IMG/VR virus record: IMGVR_UViG_3300018041_000058 | Location: 1 to 24,800 of that record | Reading direction: 5' to 3' (one strand) | From: a virus | Length of the DNA: 24,800 nucleotides | Made by a program: the position numbers and the translations under genes | Shown here: in pieces, positions 1-6,472 of the stretch | How the letters are laid out: every line of letters begins with the position of its first letter | How positions within the stretch are numbered: position 1 is the stretch's first letter | Notes under the pieces: model-generated | What the model was told of the DNA's origin: nothing | The model's input: only the letters and a program-made list of their open reading frames with translations | Database searches by the model: none

Positions 1-1487
1 GCTTGTCCGGGCATACCAGCTTGTCTTCTGAATATCTTACCCGGATATATTTCCATTGATTGTCCACCAACTAAAGCAGACTCATCTACATCAAACACCA
101 AAGACCCAGCCATTGCTAGGTTATCTACAGCCATACGTGCATGACCGTTCATAATTTGTTGAGAATCATCCATGTTCTCAGCTACACCAATACCAAAGAA
201 GTTATAAGGATTTCTTTCATATGGGAAAGCGTGGTAAGGTATTCTATAAGGAGTAAATGGATTGACCACTGCTCTTAGTAAACTATCACCACATATCCAA
301 GCATTAACTTGGACTTCATCTAAATCATCAATATCATCTGAAAGCTCTATACCGACTTCACGTGCATACTCTGCATCCATGATTCCCCAGTATTCAAGAA
401 CTTCAAAGTTTGTTTGATAATCTTCATCAGCTCTTGCATCATCTTTTAAATGAGACTCAAAAGTTTTCTCTTCGTAGTTAGCTCCCATCTGGATACAATT
501 ACGTATAGCATCCTCATCAAAATAAGGCATGTTACGTAGTTGTCTAAGTTGAGATTTGTTTAGTTTGTGTCTGTGAATTACATACTCACATTCTTCAATG
601 CTAGTAGCTGCAGGGTCTGGATAAAAATCCCAACAACTAACAAACTCAATTCTAGGTACTCTAACTTCTAATGGGTTATAACTTCTTTCACCATCTTCAC
701 CGGTTTCCCACTTGTGAAGTTTTTTGTTAAAGTTAAATGGTCCTTTTACAATCCCTGTACCTAGTAAAGTAGATTCTAAAAGAGCACTTCTAATTTCTGA
801 AGAACCTTTTGATTCTTCTATTTGGTCATGAATAAGCTTTTCCATTCTTCGTGCAGCTTTTTGTGCAGGAGAAATTTCTAAAACTGTAGGAATAGGACTA
901 AATCCTTCAACTAGTTGGTCTTCTACTTTATCTTCTAAAGAAGTTTCAATAACTCCATTACTAAAAGTTGTGCCAGGTTTTAAAGTTCTACCGTCTCCTT
1001 CATAACCAATATCATATGGGTTTTCTACACGATTACCTATATCATCTGGTAACTCACCGCCACCCATAGTATTTTCAATACCAGGTGCTGCTGTTTGTGC
1101 ATCTAAATGAGCATTAGCTAACTCACCTTCGGGTATTTTAGTTTCAGCAATACCGATAGGAAACTTACCTGTACCAAAGATTACATCAACAAGTTGACCA
1201 AAAGCAGCCAGTACTTTTGTTTTAGTAATCTTTACAAAGATACGAGACTTCTCAGAGTCTCTAAACTTAACAGACTTGTTGTAAAGTCCTCTATAGTTTT
1301 CGTAAGCTTTTAACCAACGATGTTCATCTGAACGTCTAGAGTCTTCTGCAACAGTAAAACGAGATTTAATAATACCTACAAGATTAGTACGCTGTTCTAT
1401 TTCAAGGTCAAGAGTTTTACCAGCTTCACCTTCAACATCCATGTAGATATTATCAGCGTTTAAAAATGTATTATCGTTGTCTGCCAT
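1..1487 (-). CDS. portal protein, P22-like (partial, C-terminus outside window)
   Basis: Forms the dodecameric ring at the head vertex through which DNA enters and leaves. The frame is open from an ATG at 1487 to base 1, about 495 codons, so the C-terminus lies beyond the left edge. The translation resembles the P22-like portal family of marine phages: a charged N-terminus (MADNDNTFLNADNIYMDVEG) and, near residues 280-310, the stretch FYPDPAATSIEECEYVIHRH followed by KLNKSQLRQL, which is typical of these portals. It starts 5 bases after the stop of the large terminase gene, the usual terminase-portal order, so the two are surely co-transcribed. The upstream RBS is weak (TTAAAG), suggesting translational coupling. 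The family call is by recall of sequence patterns, not a database search. Confidence 0.85.
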   Translation of the reverse strand, partial: MADNDNTFLNADNIYMDVEGEAGKTLDLEIEQRTNLVGIIKSRFTVAEDSRRSDEHRWLKAYENYRGLYNKSVKFRDSEKSRIFVKITKTKVLAAFGQLVDVIFGTGKFPIGIAETKIPEGELANAHLDAQTAAPGIENTMGGGELPDDIGNRVENPYDIGYEGDGRTLKPGTTFSNGVIETSLEDKVEDQLVEGFSPIPTVLEISPAQKAARRMEKLIHDQIEESKGSSEIRSALLESTLLGTGIVKGPFNFNKKLHKWETGEDGERSYNPLEVRVPRIEFVSCWDFYPDPAATSIEECEYVIHRHKLNKSQLRQLRNMPYFDEDAIRNCIQMGANYEEKTFESHLKDDARADEDYQTNFEVLEYWGIMDAEYAREVGIELSDDIDDLDEVQVNAWICGDSLLRAVVNPFTPYRIPYHAFPYERNPYNFFGIGVAENMDDSQQIMNGHARMAVDNLAMAGSLVFDVDESALVGGQSMEIYPGKIFRRQAGMPGQ

Positions 1488-1492
1488 AAACT

Positions 1493-3265
1493 TTAATATC
1501 CAAATGTAGAATCAGATGGTTGATGGATATCTCTTTTTAATCCTCTCAGCCTATCGAATGTACTTACCATTCGTGGTCTACTCATTATCATATAACGCAG
1601 TGCATCATATGCATGGTCTGAAGCATGTGTATCTACATCTTCAGGATTATTTTTTGATAATGGTATAGACTGTAATTCTCTTATTAAGTTAGGACATGTA
1701 TTAAATATCTGTAACTTAGGTCTTCCATTTTCCTGTATCTTTAAAAACTCGTGTATTTGAATTTTACCTTGTATTCTATTTTTATCTGCAGGTCTAAGCT
1801 TGTGTCCTTGTCTAACCAAAGCTTCTCCTACAGTAGGACCAGTTGTTCCTGTTCTAGCCCACGCTGCTGTATCCAAAACACCTGAAACTGAATAAGGGTC
1901 TTCTAGTTCCATATCTGTTATTATACTGCCTAATTCTTCTCCTGTCAAGCCTTTTTTGTATAATTCTCTATAAATTATTAAAGTTCCGTCATTTTGGTCC
2001 ATTATTCCCCATAAACAACAACTTTCTGATGCATAACCATAGTCAATACCTTTTACTCTTTCCCAATGTAAAGGTAATTCAAAAGGAGTTATAACATGCT
2101 GCACTGGAGAAAATTCTACAAATGCTGCACCTTCTGCTACATCCCAGTTACCTTCAAGTAATTGTCTACGTTGAATCGGTGGTAAAGATTTAAGCATCTG
2201 CTCATAAACACCATCCTCTGCAAGGTAGGGGTTATCAGCTAACTTAGCCGGAATAAACTTTCGTGTTAATCCATCTTTACCTAAAAAACTTGTATTATGT
2301 TCAGCCGGTTGAATGTATCTTGTTTTTACCCAATGAGAACCAACACCACCAGGGTTAGCAGTGCATCGTAAGTAAGTTGTAATTGAGGGGTCAGTAGTAC
2401 GAAGTCGGGAAGCTAAATAGTTCCAACTAAACTCAGTAGGTAAATGAGTAATCTCATCAAATCCTATCCAAGAATAAGCTTGTCCTTGATAACGGTACAC
2501 GTCTGCATCTCGTTCAAGGAATCCAAACTCTACCTTCGCACCACTGGGAAAGTTCCAAAGTTTTTCTACTTCTCTAAACTTAGCACCGGGAAATGCTTGA
2601 GGGTATAGCTCACGAGATTTATCAATCATCTCTCTAAGTTCTGGCATAGACCTTCTAAGTATCAAAGCTCTATGTGCTTTCTTGTGACAGTATCTTAGTG
2701 GGTCTACAATCATGGCAAATGATTTACCACCACCAGCAGCACCACCATACAATACGTCTTTTTCTCCGGCAGCTAGAAAGTCTGTTTGTGGACCTTCGTT
2801 AGCGTGAAAAATAACTTTTGAATTTTTTAAAGTTTCTTGTATAGAAGAAGTAGTTGTTTCTAACTCATCTTCTGTAATAACTTTAGATGTTGTTTTTTCT
2901 GTAGCTTTTTTTAGAACTTCTTGTTCAGTTTTTAATCTAGTTTCTTTTTCTTTAAGTTTTTTCTTTGCTTGAGCAAGTTCTTTTTTCTTTTTATCTAAAG
3001 TTTTTTTACGTCTTGATTCTAAAGACGGACCTTTGTCAAGATAGTTTTTTAAAGAAACATGACTTAGTTTTCTATTTGTTTCTTGTTCAATTAAACTAGA
3101 AGCTTCCCGTAACGAACACTTCTGCTCTCGAATTAAATTAAGGTACTTATGTAAAACCTCTAGCTGTTGAGGTATGGGTTTAAAGTATCCTTCTATTTCA
3201 CTTAGTTCATAACCAAATGGAATTGTTTTACTTTTCTTTTTTAGATACTCCGGAGGTATTGTCAT
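1493..3265 (-). CDS. terL: terminase large subunit (packaging ATPase-nuclease)
   Basis: Motor that translocates phage DNA into the prohead and cuts it. The 590-residue protein has a Walker A loop GGAAGGGKS (174-182), Walker B WIGFDE (266-271) and a coupling motif CTANPGG (301-307). The nuclease domain has acidic residues at D408 (GIDYGYA), D465 (VLDTAAW) and D545/D550 (DTHASDHAYDALRY). The first 150 residues are an extra N-terminal part: a helix-turn-helix-like segment around 47-78 and a Lys/Glu coiled coil at about 85-130, which most large terminases lack. The start lies inside the preceding 39-aa gene (38-base overlap) behind a purine-rich AAGAAAAAGAA. Transcribed leftward with terS and the portal gene. 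Confidence 0.96.
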   Translation of the reverse strand: MTIPPEYLKKKSKTIPFGYELSEIEGYFKPIPQQLEVLHKYLNLIREQKCSLREASSLIEQETNRKLSHVSLKNYLDKGPSLESRRKKTLDKKKKELAQAKKKLKEKETRLKTEQEVLKKATEKTTSKVITEDELETTTSSIQETLKNSKVIFHANEGPQTDFLAAGEKDVLYGGAAGGGKSFAMIVDPLRYCHKKAHRALILRRSMPELREMIDKSRELYPQAFPGAKFREVEKLWNFPSGAKVEFGFLERDADVYRYQGQAYSWIGFDEITHLPTEFSWNYLASRLRTTDPSITTYLRCTANPGGVGSHWVKTRYIQPAEHNTSFLGKDGLTRKFIPAKLADNPYLAEDGVYEQMLKSLPPIQRRQLLEGNWDVAEGAAFVEFSPVQHVITPFELPLHWERVKGIDYGYASESCCLWGIMDQNDGTLIIYRELYKKGLTGEELGSIITDMELEDPYSVSGVLDTAAWARTGTTGPTVGEALVRQGHKLRPADKNRIQGKIQIHEFLKIQENGRPKLQIFNTCPNLIRELQSIPLSKNNPEDVDTHASDHAYDALRYMIMSRPRMVSTFDRLRGLKRDIHQPSDSTFGY

Positions 3266-3347
3266 TTCTTTTTCTTAATAGTTTTACTAAATCATCCCAC
3301 TTATAAAGCTTTTGAGTTACATCATCCCAATACTGTCCTTTGTTCAT
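3228..3347 (-). CDS. very small protein of unknown function (39 aa)
   Basis: Not recognised. The 39-residue product begins MNKGQYWDDVTQKLYKWDDL and ends in a basic tail (KLLRKRNDN...KKEK). Its ATG overlaps the stop of the upstream gene as TAATG at 3347-3349, and its 3' end overlaps the start of terL by 38 bases, so it may couple terL translation to the upstream genes. A repeated WDD motif is visible. The support is position in an unbroken stop/start chain and plausible composition; there is no family evidence. Confidence 0.55.
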   Translation of the reverse strand: MNKGQYWDDVTQKLYKWDDLVKLLRKRNDNTSGVSKKEK

Positions 3348-3478
3348 TATATAATCCACATAATAATAAATGCTGATATAAAGCCTATACCACACCACAC
3401 ACCCCAGACTTGCATGTCTGTTAGGTCATTGGTTTCAATAATACTATTTACTTTTTTTTCTAGTAGTTCTTTTAACAT
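3347..3478 (-). CDS. small single-pass membrane protein (43 aa)
   Basis: Not recognised as a family. Residues 1-20 are charged (MLKELLEKKVNSIIETNDLT). Residues 25-43 form one hydrophobic segment (WGVWCGIGFISAFIIMWII) that would span the membrane and runs to the C-terminus. The start has a clear Shine-Dalgarno, AGAGGAAA, just upstream. The stop overlaps the next ATG (TAATG). A membrane role such as a holin-like or superinfection protein is possible from topology alone, but the sequence does not show it. Confidence 0.65.
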   Translation of the reverse strand: MLKELLEKKVNSIIETNDLTDMQVWGVWCGIGFISAFIIMWII

Positions 3479-3581
3479 TGGTTTTCCTCTTTGTTGTTTG
3501 TTTCTTAGGGGTTAAAGCTTTTTTAAATAACTTACCATAAGCTTTCTTTACTTTCTCTAACCATTTATTAATTCCGTACAT
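3444..3581 (-). CDS. very basic small protein (45 aa)
   Basis: Not recognised. 45 residues, starting MYGINKWLEKVKKAYGKLFK and ending in a Lys/Arg/Thr-rich tail (KRKTNVKRTTRKKSK). About half the residues are Lys, Arg or Thr, so nucleic-acid contact is plausible but unproven. The ATG overlaps the previous stop (TAATG at 3579-3583). The 3' end overlaps the membrane-protein gene by 35 bases, so that gene's RBS lies inside this one. One of a run of tiny genes between terS and terL. Confidence 0.55.
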   Translation of the reverse strand: MYGINKWLEKVKKAYGKLFKKALTPKKQTTKRKTNVKRTTRKKSK

Positions 3582-3742
3582 TATTGTTCCTTTTTCTTTT
3601 TGCCGAATATTCTATCCCAATTATCTCTATAGTCTTGTGTATAGAATCCGGGTCTAGGGTTAGCTCCTTTACTGTCTGATTTTTTATAGACGTGGTTTCT
3701 AAATGAAACTGGCTTTTCGTCTGTTCCTATTTGTTTACCCAT
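3581..3742 (-). CDS. small protein of unknown function (53 aa)
   Basis: Not recognised. The product begins MGKQIGTDEKPVSFRNHVYK, has a Gly/Pro/aromatic centre (GANPRPGFYTQDYRDNWDRI) and ends in KKKKEQ. It is joined to both neighbours by TAATG stop/start overlaps at 3742-3744 and 3581-3583, so it is probably translated by ribosomes finishing the upstream 177-aa gene. The tryptophan/aromatic pattern suggests a real folded or binding peptide rather than chance sequence. Function unknown. Confidence 0.6.
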   Translation of the reverse strand: MGKQIGTDEKPVSFRNHVYKKSDSKGANPRPGFYTQDYRDNWDRIFGKKKKEQ

Positions 3743-4275
3743 TACCACTTTACCTTGTCAGCCCAATAGGCTGCTGAGAGTTTACCTTTGGCTATGTTCT
3801 TAGCGTGTCTAGCTTTGAATGATTTACGTTTAGCTTTCATCTTAGCTGACTCACCTGCTTTAGGTTTACCTGCAGTCTTAGCTCCTTGTTCACCAAACCT
3901 AATTGTTTTAATCTTATCACCTACTTTAGCAACAACGATGTGAGACTTAGTAGGATGGTTGGGAGTACGCTTGGGTTTGTTATAACCACTAACTCCTGCT
4001 CGTTTTAACCTACCGTCTGCTTTACCACCTTTAGCCATTCTATACTTTGCTGTCTTTTCTGCAGTCTTTTTAGGTTGAGGTACATGTTGTTTACCTTCTT
4101 TATTGCCTTTAGCTTTTGCTGCGTTGGTTGCAGCTTTCTCTGAAGAACTCAATGCATCCCAAGCTTTATCAGGTAAGTATCTTTTTTTACCTTCACTTTT
4201 AGAACCATCGGAGGTTCTCCATTTTTGTTTGCCCCATTCGACTAATGACTTTTGAGCTTTCTTTAACAGTGACAT
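3742..4275 (-). CDS. basic conserved phage protein (177 aa)
   Basis: Rich in Lys, Ala and Gly. Two segments look conserved in aquatic phage proteins: residues 33-58 (YLPDKAWDALSSSEKAATNA and what follows) and a C-terminal part beginning KSHIVVAKVGDKIKTIRFGE and ending in ARHAKNIAKGKLSAAYWADK. The C-terminal domain occurs in many marine phages and some large viruses, with no established biochemical role that I know of. The charge suggests DNA or RNA binding; placement between the terminase genes suggests a head/packaging link. Start and stop both overlap neighbours as TAATG. Family recognition is from memory. Confidence 0.8.
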   Translation of the reverse strand: MSLLKKAQKSLVEWGKQKWRTSDGSKSEGKKRYLPDKAWDALSSSEKAATNAAKAKGNKEGKQHVPQPKKTAEKTAKYRMAKGGKADGRLKRAGVSGYNKPKRTPNHPTKSHIVVAKVGDKIKTIRFGEQGAKTAGKPKAGESAKMKAKRKSFKARHAKNIAKGKLSAAYWADKVKW

Positions 4276-4484
4276 TACTTGTATCCTCCACCAGCTTTCT
4301 TGTATGCTTTGGCTAACATCTGAGCTTTACGTGCAGACCACTGACCTGCTTTACCACCTTTAGTTCCTGCTTTAATTCGTTGAAATATTCTTTTACGTAG
4401 TCCAGGCTTAGTATAGTTACCTGCTTCGTTTACTTTTGATTTAGCTTTACCACCTTTTCTAAACTGTAATCTATTTAATAACAT
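4275..4484 (-). CDS. small basic protein, DUF5872-like (69 aa)
   Basis: 69 residues with the run TKPGLRKRIFQRIKAGTKGG, then GQWSARKAQMLAKAYKKAGG. I associate this pattern with the DUF5872 family of phage and large-virus proteins; the family name is tentative. Its character matches the 177-aa protein next to it, and the two are coupled by a TAATG overlap at 4275-4277, so they may act together. No catalytic residues are apparent. DNA-binding is a guess from charge. Confidence 0.75.
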   Translation of the reverse strand: MLLNRLQFRKGGKAKSKVNEAGNYTKPGLRKRIFQRIKAGTKGGKAGQWSARKAQMLAKAYKKAGGGYK

Positions 4485-4702
4485 TAGTGTACTATCCTAT
4501 CTTCTTCTTTAGGAATTGTGTTTAAGTATTCTTTTTCTAACTCATCATCTACATAGATGCTGTCTAACTCACCTACAACCACTAAATGGTTTTGAGCTGC
4601 AGCTATCTCTGCTTTCTCATAGGATGAAGCTACAATGTTAGGACCTGCAAAGGTTGTACCGTAAGCTTCGATTTCAGTCAGAAATATCTTCATAGTCTCC
4701 AT
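4484..4702 (-). CDS. small acidic protein of unknown function (72 aa)
   Basis: Not recognised. Acidic, unlike its basic neighbours: METMKIFLTEIEAYGTTFAG then PNIVASSYEKAEIAAAQNHL and an acidic C-terminus. Predicted pattern is beta-strand followed by helix, as in small single-domain phage proteins. Two starts are possible: ATG at 4702 (purine-rich AAGAGCAGAAG upstream) or ATG at 4693 (GGAG only 3 bases upstream). Either way it overlaps the end of terS by 20-29 bases. Its stop overlaps the next ATG (TAATG). Confidence 0.7.
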   Translation of the reverse strand: METMKIFLTEIEAYGTTFAGPNIVASSYEKAEIAAAQNHLVVVGELDSIYVDDELEKEYLNTIPKEEDRIVH

Positions 4703-5093
4703 CTTCTGCTCTTAGGTTTATAGTTTCTTTTTCTGGAAGAATAAATATTCCACCATTAACGTTATGATTAACGTCTACTCTATCATGTTTACCTAAACCA
4801 ACACGGTCTAGGATTGTCTGTGCTGCTTGTAGTTTAACATTAGCTTGTGGTATGGAATCTTCTGATGTCATAACCTCTACTAACTTAAAAGCAGCTTTAG
4901 GGGCTTCCCTTGCAAGTACGTTCTGGGCTAAATCTACTACTTCTTCTTTTAAACTTTTGAGTACTTGATAGTGATTGCCTGAGTATCCTGCAAGTTCGGC
5001 TGAAAGCTTTAAGTCACCCTTCGTTTCAATAAGATTATTCAGAAAACTTTGTTGTTTATCTGTTAATTTACGTTCGGAGGGTAAGTTCTGCAT
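4674..5093 (-). CDS. terS: terminase small subunit
   Basis: DNA-recognition partner of the terminase motor. The 139-residue protein has the usual layout: an N-terminal helix-turn-helix region (KLTDKQQSFLNNLIETKGDL, then KLSAELAGYSGNHYQVLKSL), a helical oligomerisation region (about 55-95) and a flexible acidic tail (RAEDGDYEDISD). It opens the leftward operon that contains terL and the portal gene. A consensus promoter ends only 6 bases before its ATG, so the mRNA may be leaderless. No other in-frame Met occurs until about residue 75, which supports this start. Assignment rests on HTH pattern and position. Confidence 0.85.
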   Translation of the reverse strand: MQNLPSERKLTDKQQSFLNNLIETKGDLKLSAELAGYSGNHYQVLKSLKEEVVDLAQNVLAREAPKAAFKLVEVMTSEDSIPQANVKLQAAQTILDRVGLGKHDRVDVNHNVNGGIFILPEKETINLRAEDGDYEDISD

Positions 5094-5099
5094 ATCTTT

Positions 5100-5127
5100 A
5101 TTATACCTACTGATAAAAATTTGTCAA
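5100..5127 (-). promoter_or_regulatory. sigma70 promoter of the late/packaging operon (PterS)
   Basis: On the minus strand, TTGACA (5127-5122), a 16-base spacer and TATAAT (5105-5100) both match the consensus perfectly. The -10 box ends 6 bases before the terS ATG at 5093, so transcription should start at or within about one base of the start codon. It stands back to back with the promoter at 5165-5193. Confidence 0.88.
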
Positions 5128-5164
5128 GTTTTTTGTAAAAAAAAGGATATATTCTAAAAAGGTC

Positions 5165-5193
5165 TTGACAAAACAGTGATATACTTATATAAT
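5165..5193 (+). promoter_or_regulatory. sigma70 promoter facing the non-coding region
   Basis: TTGACA (5165-5170), 17-base spacer, TATAAT (5188-5193): a perfect consensus on the plus strand. The expected start is about 5200-5201. No convincing plus-strand open reading frame follows until 6921, so the product is likely an untranslated RNA (see 5201-5410). The divergent terS promoter lies 37 bases to the left. Confidence 0.88.
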
Positions 5194-5200
5194 ACCTTTA

Positions 5201-5410
5201 GGTCCCCCAGGGTTTGTATAGTAACAAATAGCAACCCCCCACAGTTACAAGTACTTTATAGACTTTAAAGTTACACAAGCCCGACCAAGCCTGTTGAGTC
5301 TCCAACTTAACACTTGAAAATCCCTGGAAATGTATAAGATTTAGTATATATATGGGGGACCGGGGGTGGTACTCTGCCTACCCCTTATCAAGACTTTTTA
5401 ATCTTGATAA
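5201..5410 (+). ncRNA. candidate structured non-coding RNA
   Basis: The predicted transcript from the promoter at 5165-5193 starts with GGTCCCCC (5201-5208), which is perfectly complementary to GGGGGACC (5354-5361) and would close a loop of about 160 nt. Nested inside, CCAGGG (5207-5212) pairs with CCCTGG (5322-5327), TTGT/GTAAC (5214-5225) pairs with GTTACACAA (5270-5278) around a 3-base bulge, and 5286-5316 folds as a hairpin (CAAG/CTTG plus GTTGAG/CTTAAC). Two more hairpins follow: GGGGTGG (5363-5369) with CCTACCCC (5378-5384, one G-U), and TTATCAAGA/TCTTGATAA (5385-5393/5402-5410). No good ORF is present. It does not look like tRNA or tmRNA, and the 3' end is uncertain. A DNA-level role (packaging site) is the main alternative. 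Confidence 0.5.
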
Positions 5411-5420
5411 ATCTTGATAA
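5385..5420. repeat. inverted repeat plus tandem copy, TCTTGATAA
   Basis: TTATCAAGA (5385-5393) and TCTTGATAA (5402-5410) form a perfect 9-bp inverted repeat with an 8-base loop. A further direct copy, ATCTTGATAA, follows at 5411-5420. It could be the 3' hairpin of the candidate RNA or a protein-binding site. Confidence 0.7.
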
Positions 5421-5440
5421 AAAAATAGTTAAACTCTAAA

Positions 5441-5520
5441 GACTTTGAAAACTTTGAAAGCTTTGAAGTTTTTATTGTGAAGTTTGAAAAGTTTTTGAAG
5501 TCTTGAAAAGTTTTTGAAGT
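5441..5520. repeat. direct repeats (iteron-like)
   Basis: A perfect 18-bp direct repeat (TTGAAAAGTTTTTGAAGT) occurs at 5484-5501 and 5503-5520, a 19-bp period. Just upstream, shorter copies of ACTTTGAAA/CTTTGAAG lie in tandem at 5442-5468. The tract is non-coding and AT-rich. Short-period repeats beside promoters resemble replication-origin iterons or terminase-binding sites; which one cannot be told here. Confidence 0.75.
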
Positions 5521-5801
5521 TTGAACAATGAAAAATAAAGAGTTGTGAGCTAGTAATTTAATTTAAGAACCCTTAACAGACTTAACAGAGCTCATATAAC
5601 TAATTGAGCTTGGGACGTTTAAGTGTTCTTGATAGGTAGTATTCGTTAATTCTTAACTTCTCATTAAATAACTTAGTGTTAATTACACTTTACAAGCTCT
5701 TTAGAGCTCATTAGAGAGCTTAAAAAATTAAATAGGTTATAGGGTATTAGTTGAATTATTGGATGGTCTTAAAAGAGCTTAGAAGTTTGTTAGATTTAGG
5801 A
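5521..5801. other. repeat-rich non-coding sequence
   Basis: No credible gene on either strand. It contains a doubled CTTAACAG near 5570-5590, several GAGCTC/AGAGCT sites, and the inverted repeat AAGCTCT...AGAGCTT near 5694-5721. It completes a gene-free stretch of about 750 bases between terS and the two-gene unit, unusually long for a compact phage genome. A packaging site or origin is possible but not shown. Confidence 0.5.
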
Positions 5802-5838
5802 CAAAAAAAAGGGACTAAAAAGCCCCTTTAATTTTAAG
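5802..5838 (-). terminator. rho-independent terminator of the 6472-5847 unit
   Basis: Read on the minus strand, AAAGGG and CCCTTT flank a 10-base loop (GCTTTTTAGT) and run into a tract of 8 T's, just after the stop of the 93-aa gene. On the plus strand the same hairpin is followed by TTTAATTTT, so it may also stop rightward transcripts. It separates the two-gene unit from the terS region. Confidence 0.75.
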
Positions 5839-5846
5839 TATGTTTA

Positions 5847-6128
5847 TTAATTCATTGAGTCCCCCCTAAAAGCTGTATTTTCAAAAGAACCATGTTTTCT
5901 AATCATGCTCAAAGCGTGTCGCCTTGCGTGTTCATAGCAAGTAAAAAGCTCACTATCAACACTTTGTACCCTTTCAATGGATTCACCGCCAAAAGTAAAA
6001 ACAGTTGTTAAAGCAACATAGAAATTTAAATTAGATTGTTTAATACTCAAATAATTTTCAATATCGTGAGCGTGATTCAATATAATTTTTTCTTTCATGG
6101 ATTCATTTAGATATGAAATATTACTCAT
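5847..6128 (-). CDS. protein of unknown function (93 aa)
   Basis: Not recognised. 93 residues, starting MSNISYLNESMKEKIILNHA, with a hydrophobic/beta-looking centre (NFYVALTTVFTFGGESIERV) and a His/Arg-rich helix (YEHARRHALSMIRKHG). The start follows the 113-aa gene by 2 bases, with only a weak RBS (GGA), so it is probably translated from the same mRNA. A terminator follows at once. The two genes sit apart from the terS operon and read in the same direction. Confidence 0.65.
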   Translation of the reverse strand: MSNISYLNESMKEKIILNHAHDIENYLSIKQSNLNFYVALTTVFTFGGESIERVQSVDSELFTCYEHARRHALSMIRKHGSFENTAFRGDSMN

Positions 6129-6130
6129 GA

Positions 6131-6472
6131 TTAAATCCGTTTCGCCTTTGCCTTAGGTTTAGCAGTTGTTTTTGCTTTGCCTAATAGCGTTGATGGAATG
6201 CTTTTAGCTTTCAGCAATGTATCAAGCTTTGAGCTATCCATTATTTGAGTAGCTCTTTTCTTTTCGCTATCGTATGAAACCATCATTGCCCTTACTTGCC
6301 GTTGAAAATCAAAATACTTCTTTTTTCGTAAAGCTGTATCGCTTGGGGCGTTGCTTGTCTCATTCGCTAGATGATAGGCAACACTGTTAATTTTTCTATA
6401 AATTAAATTGGTTGCTTCTTTACTTAATAGCTTTTTAGTAAAAGCTTTTTTAGTTGTAGTTTTTTTAGTCAT
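6131..6472 (-). CDS. basic protein of unknown function (113 aa)
   Basis: Not recognised. The ends are Lys/Thr/Ala-rich (MTKKTTTKKAFTKKLLSKEA at the start, KTTAKPKAKAKRI at the end), around a helical core of about 60 residues with many charged and aromatic positions. Lys-rich tails around a small core suggest a nucleic-acid-binding protein, but no motif proves it. First gene of a two-gene leftward unit. Possible promoter elements upstream on the minus strand are weak (TTGCAA, 16 bases, TATTTT, around 6541-6568), and the RBS (GAAAG) is poor. Confidence 0.65.
   Translation of the reverse strand: MTKKTTTKKAFTKKLLSKEATNLIYRKINSVAYHLANETSNAPSDTALRKKKYFDFQRQVRAMMVSYDSEKKRATQIMDSSKLDTLLKAKSIPSTLLGKAKTTAKPKAKAKRI

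Noticed and set aside
3312-3515. Plus-strand ORF opposite the tiny genes
   Set aside because: It is antisense to three coupled minus-strand genes with better start signals, and reads as hydrophobic shadow sequence.
5201-5361. tRNA, tmRNA or other known RNA gene
   Set aside because: No T-loop, CCA end or tag-coding frame; the 160-nt fold does not match a class I recognise.
5352-5420. Short ORF inside the structured region (ATG at 5352, about 21 codons)
   Set aside because: No RBS and it overlaps the paired stem sequences, so the RNA structure is the better reading.
5441-5520. CRISPR array
   Set aside because: Repeats are 18 bp with a 1-base gap and no spacers, so this is not a CRISPR array.
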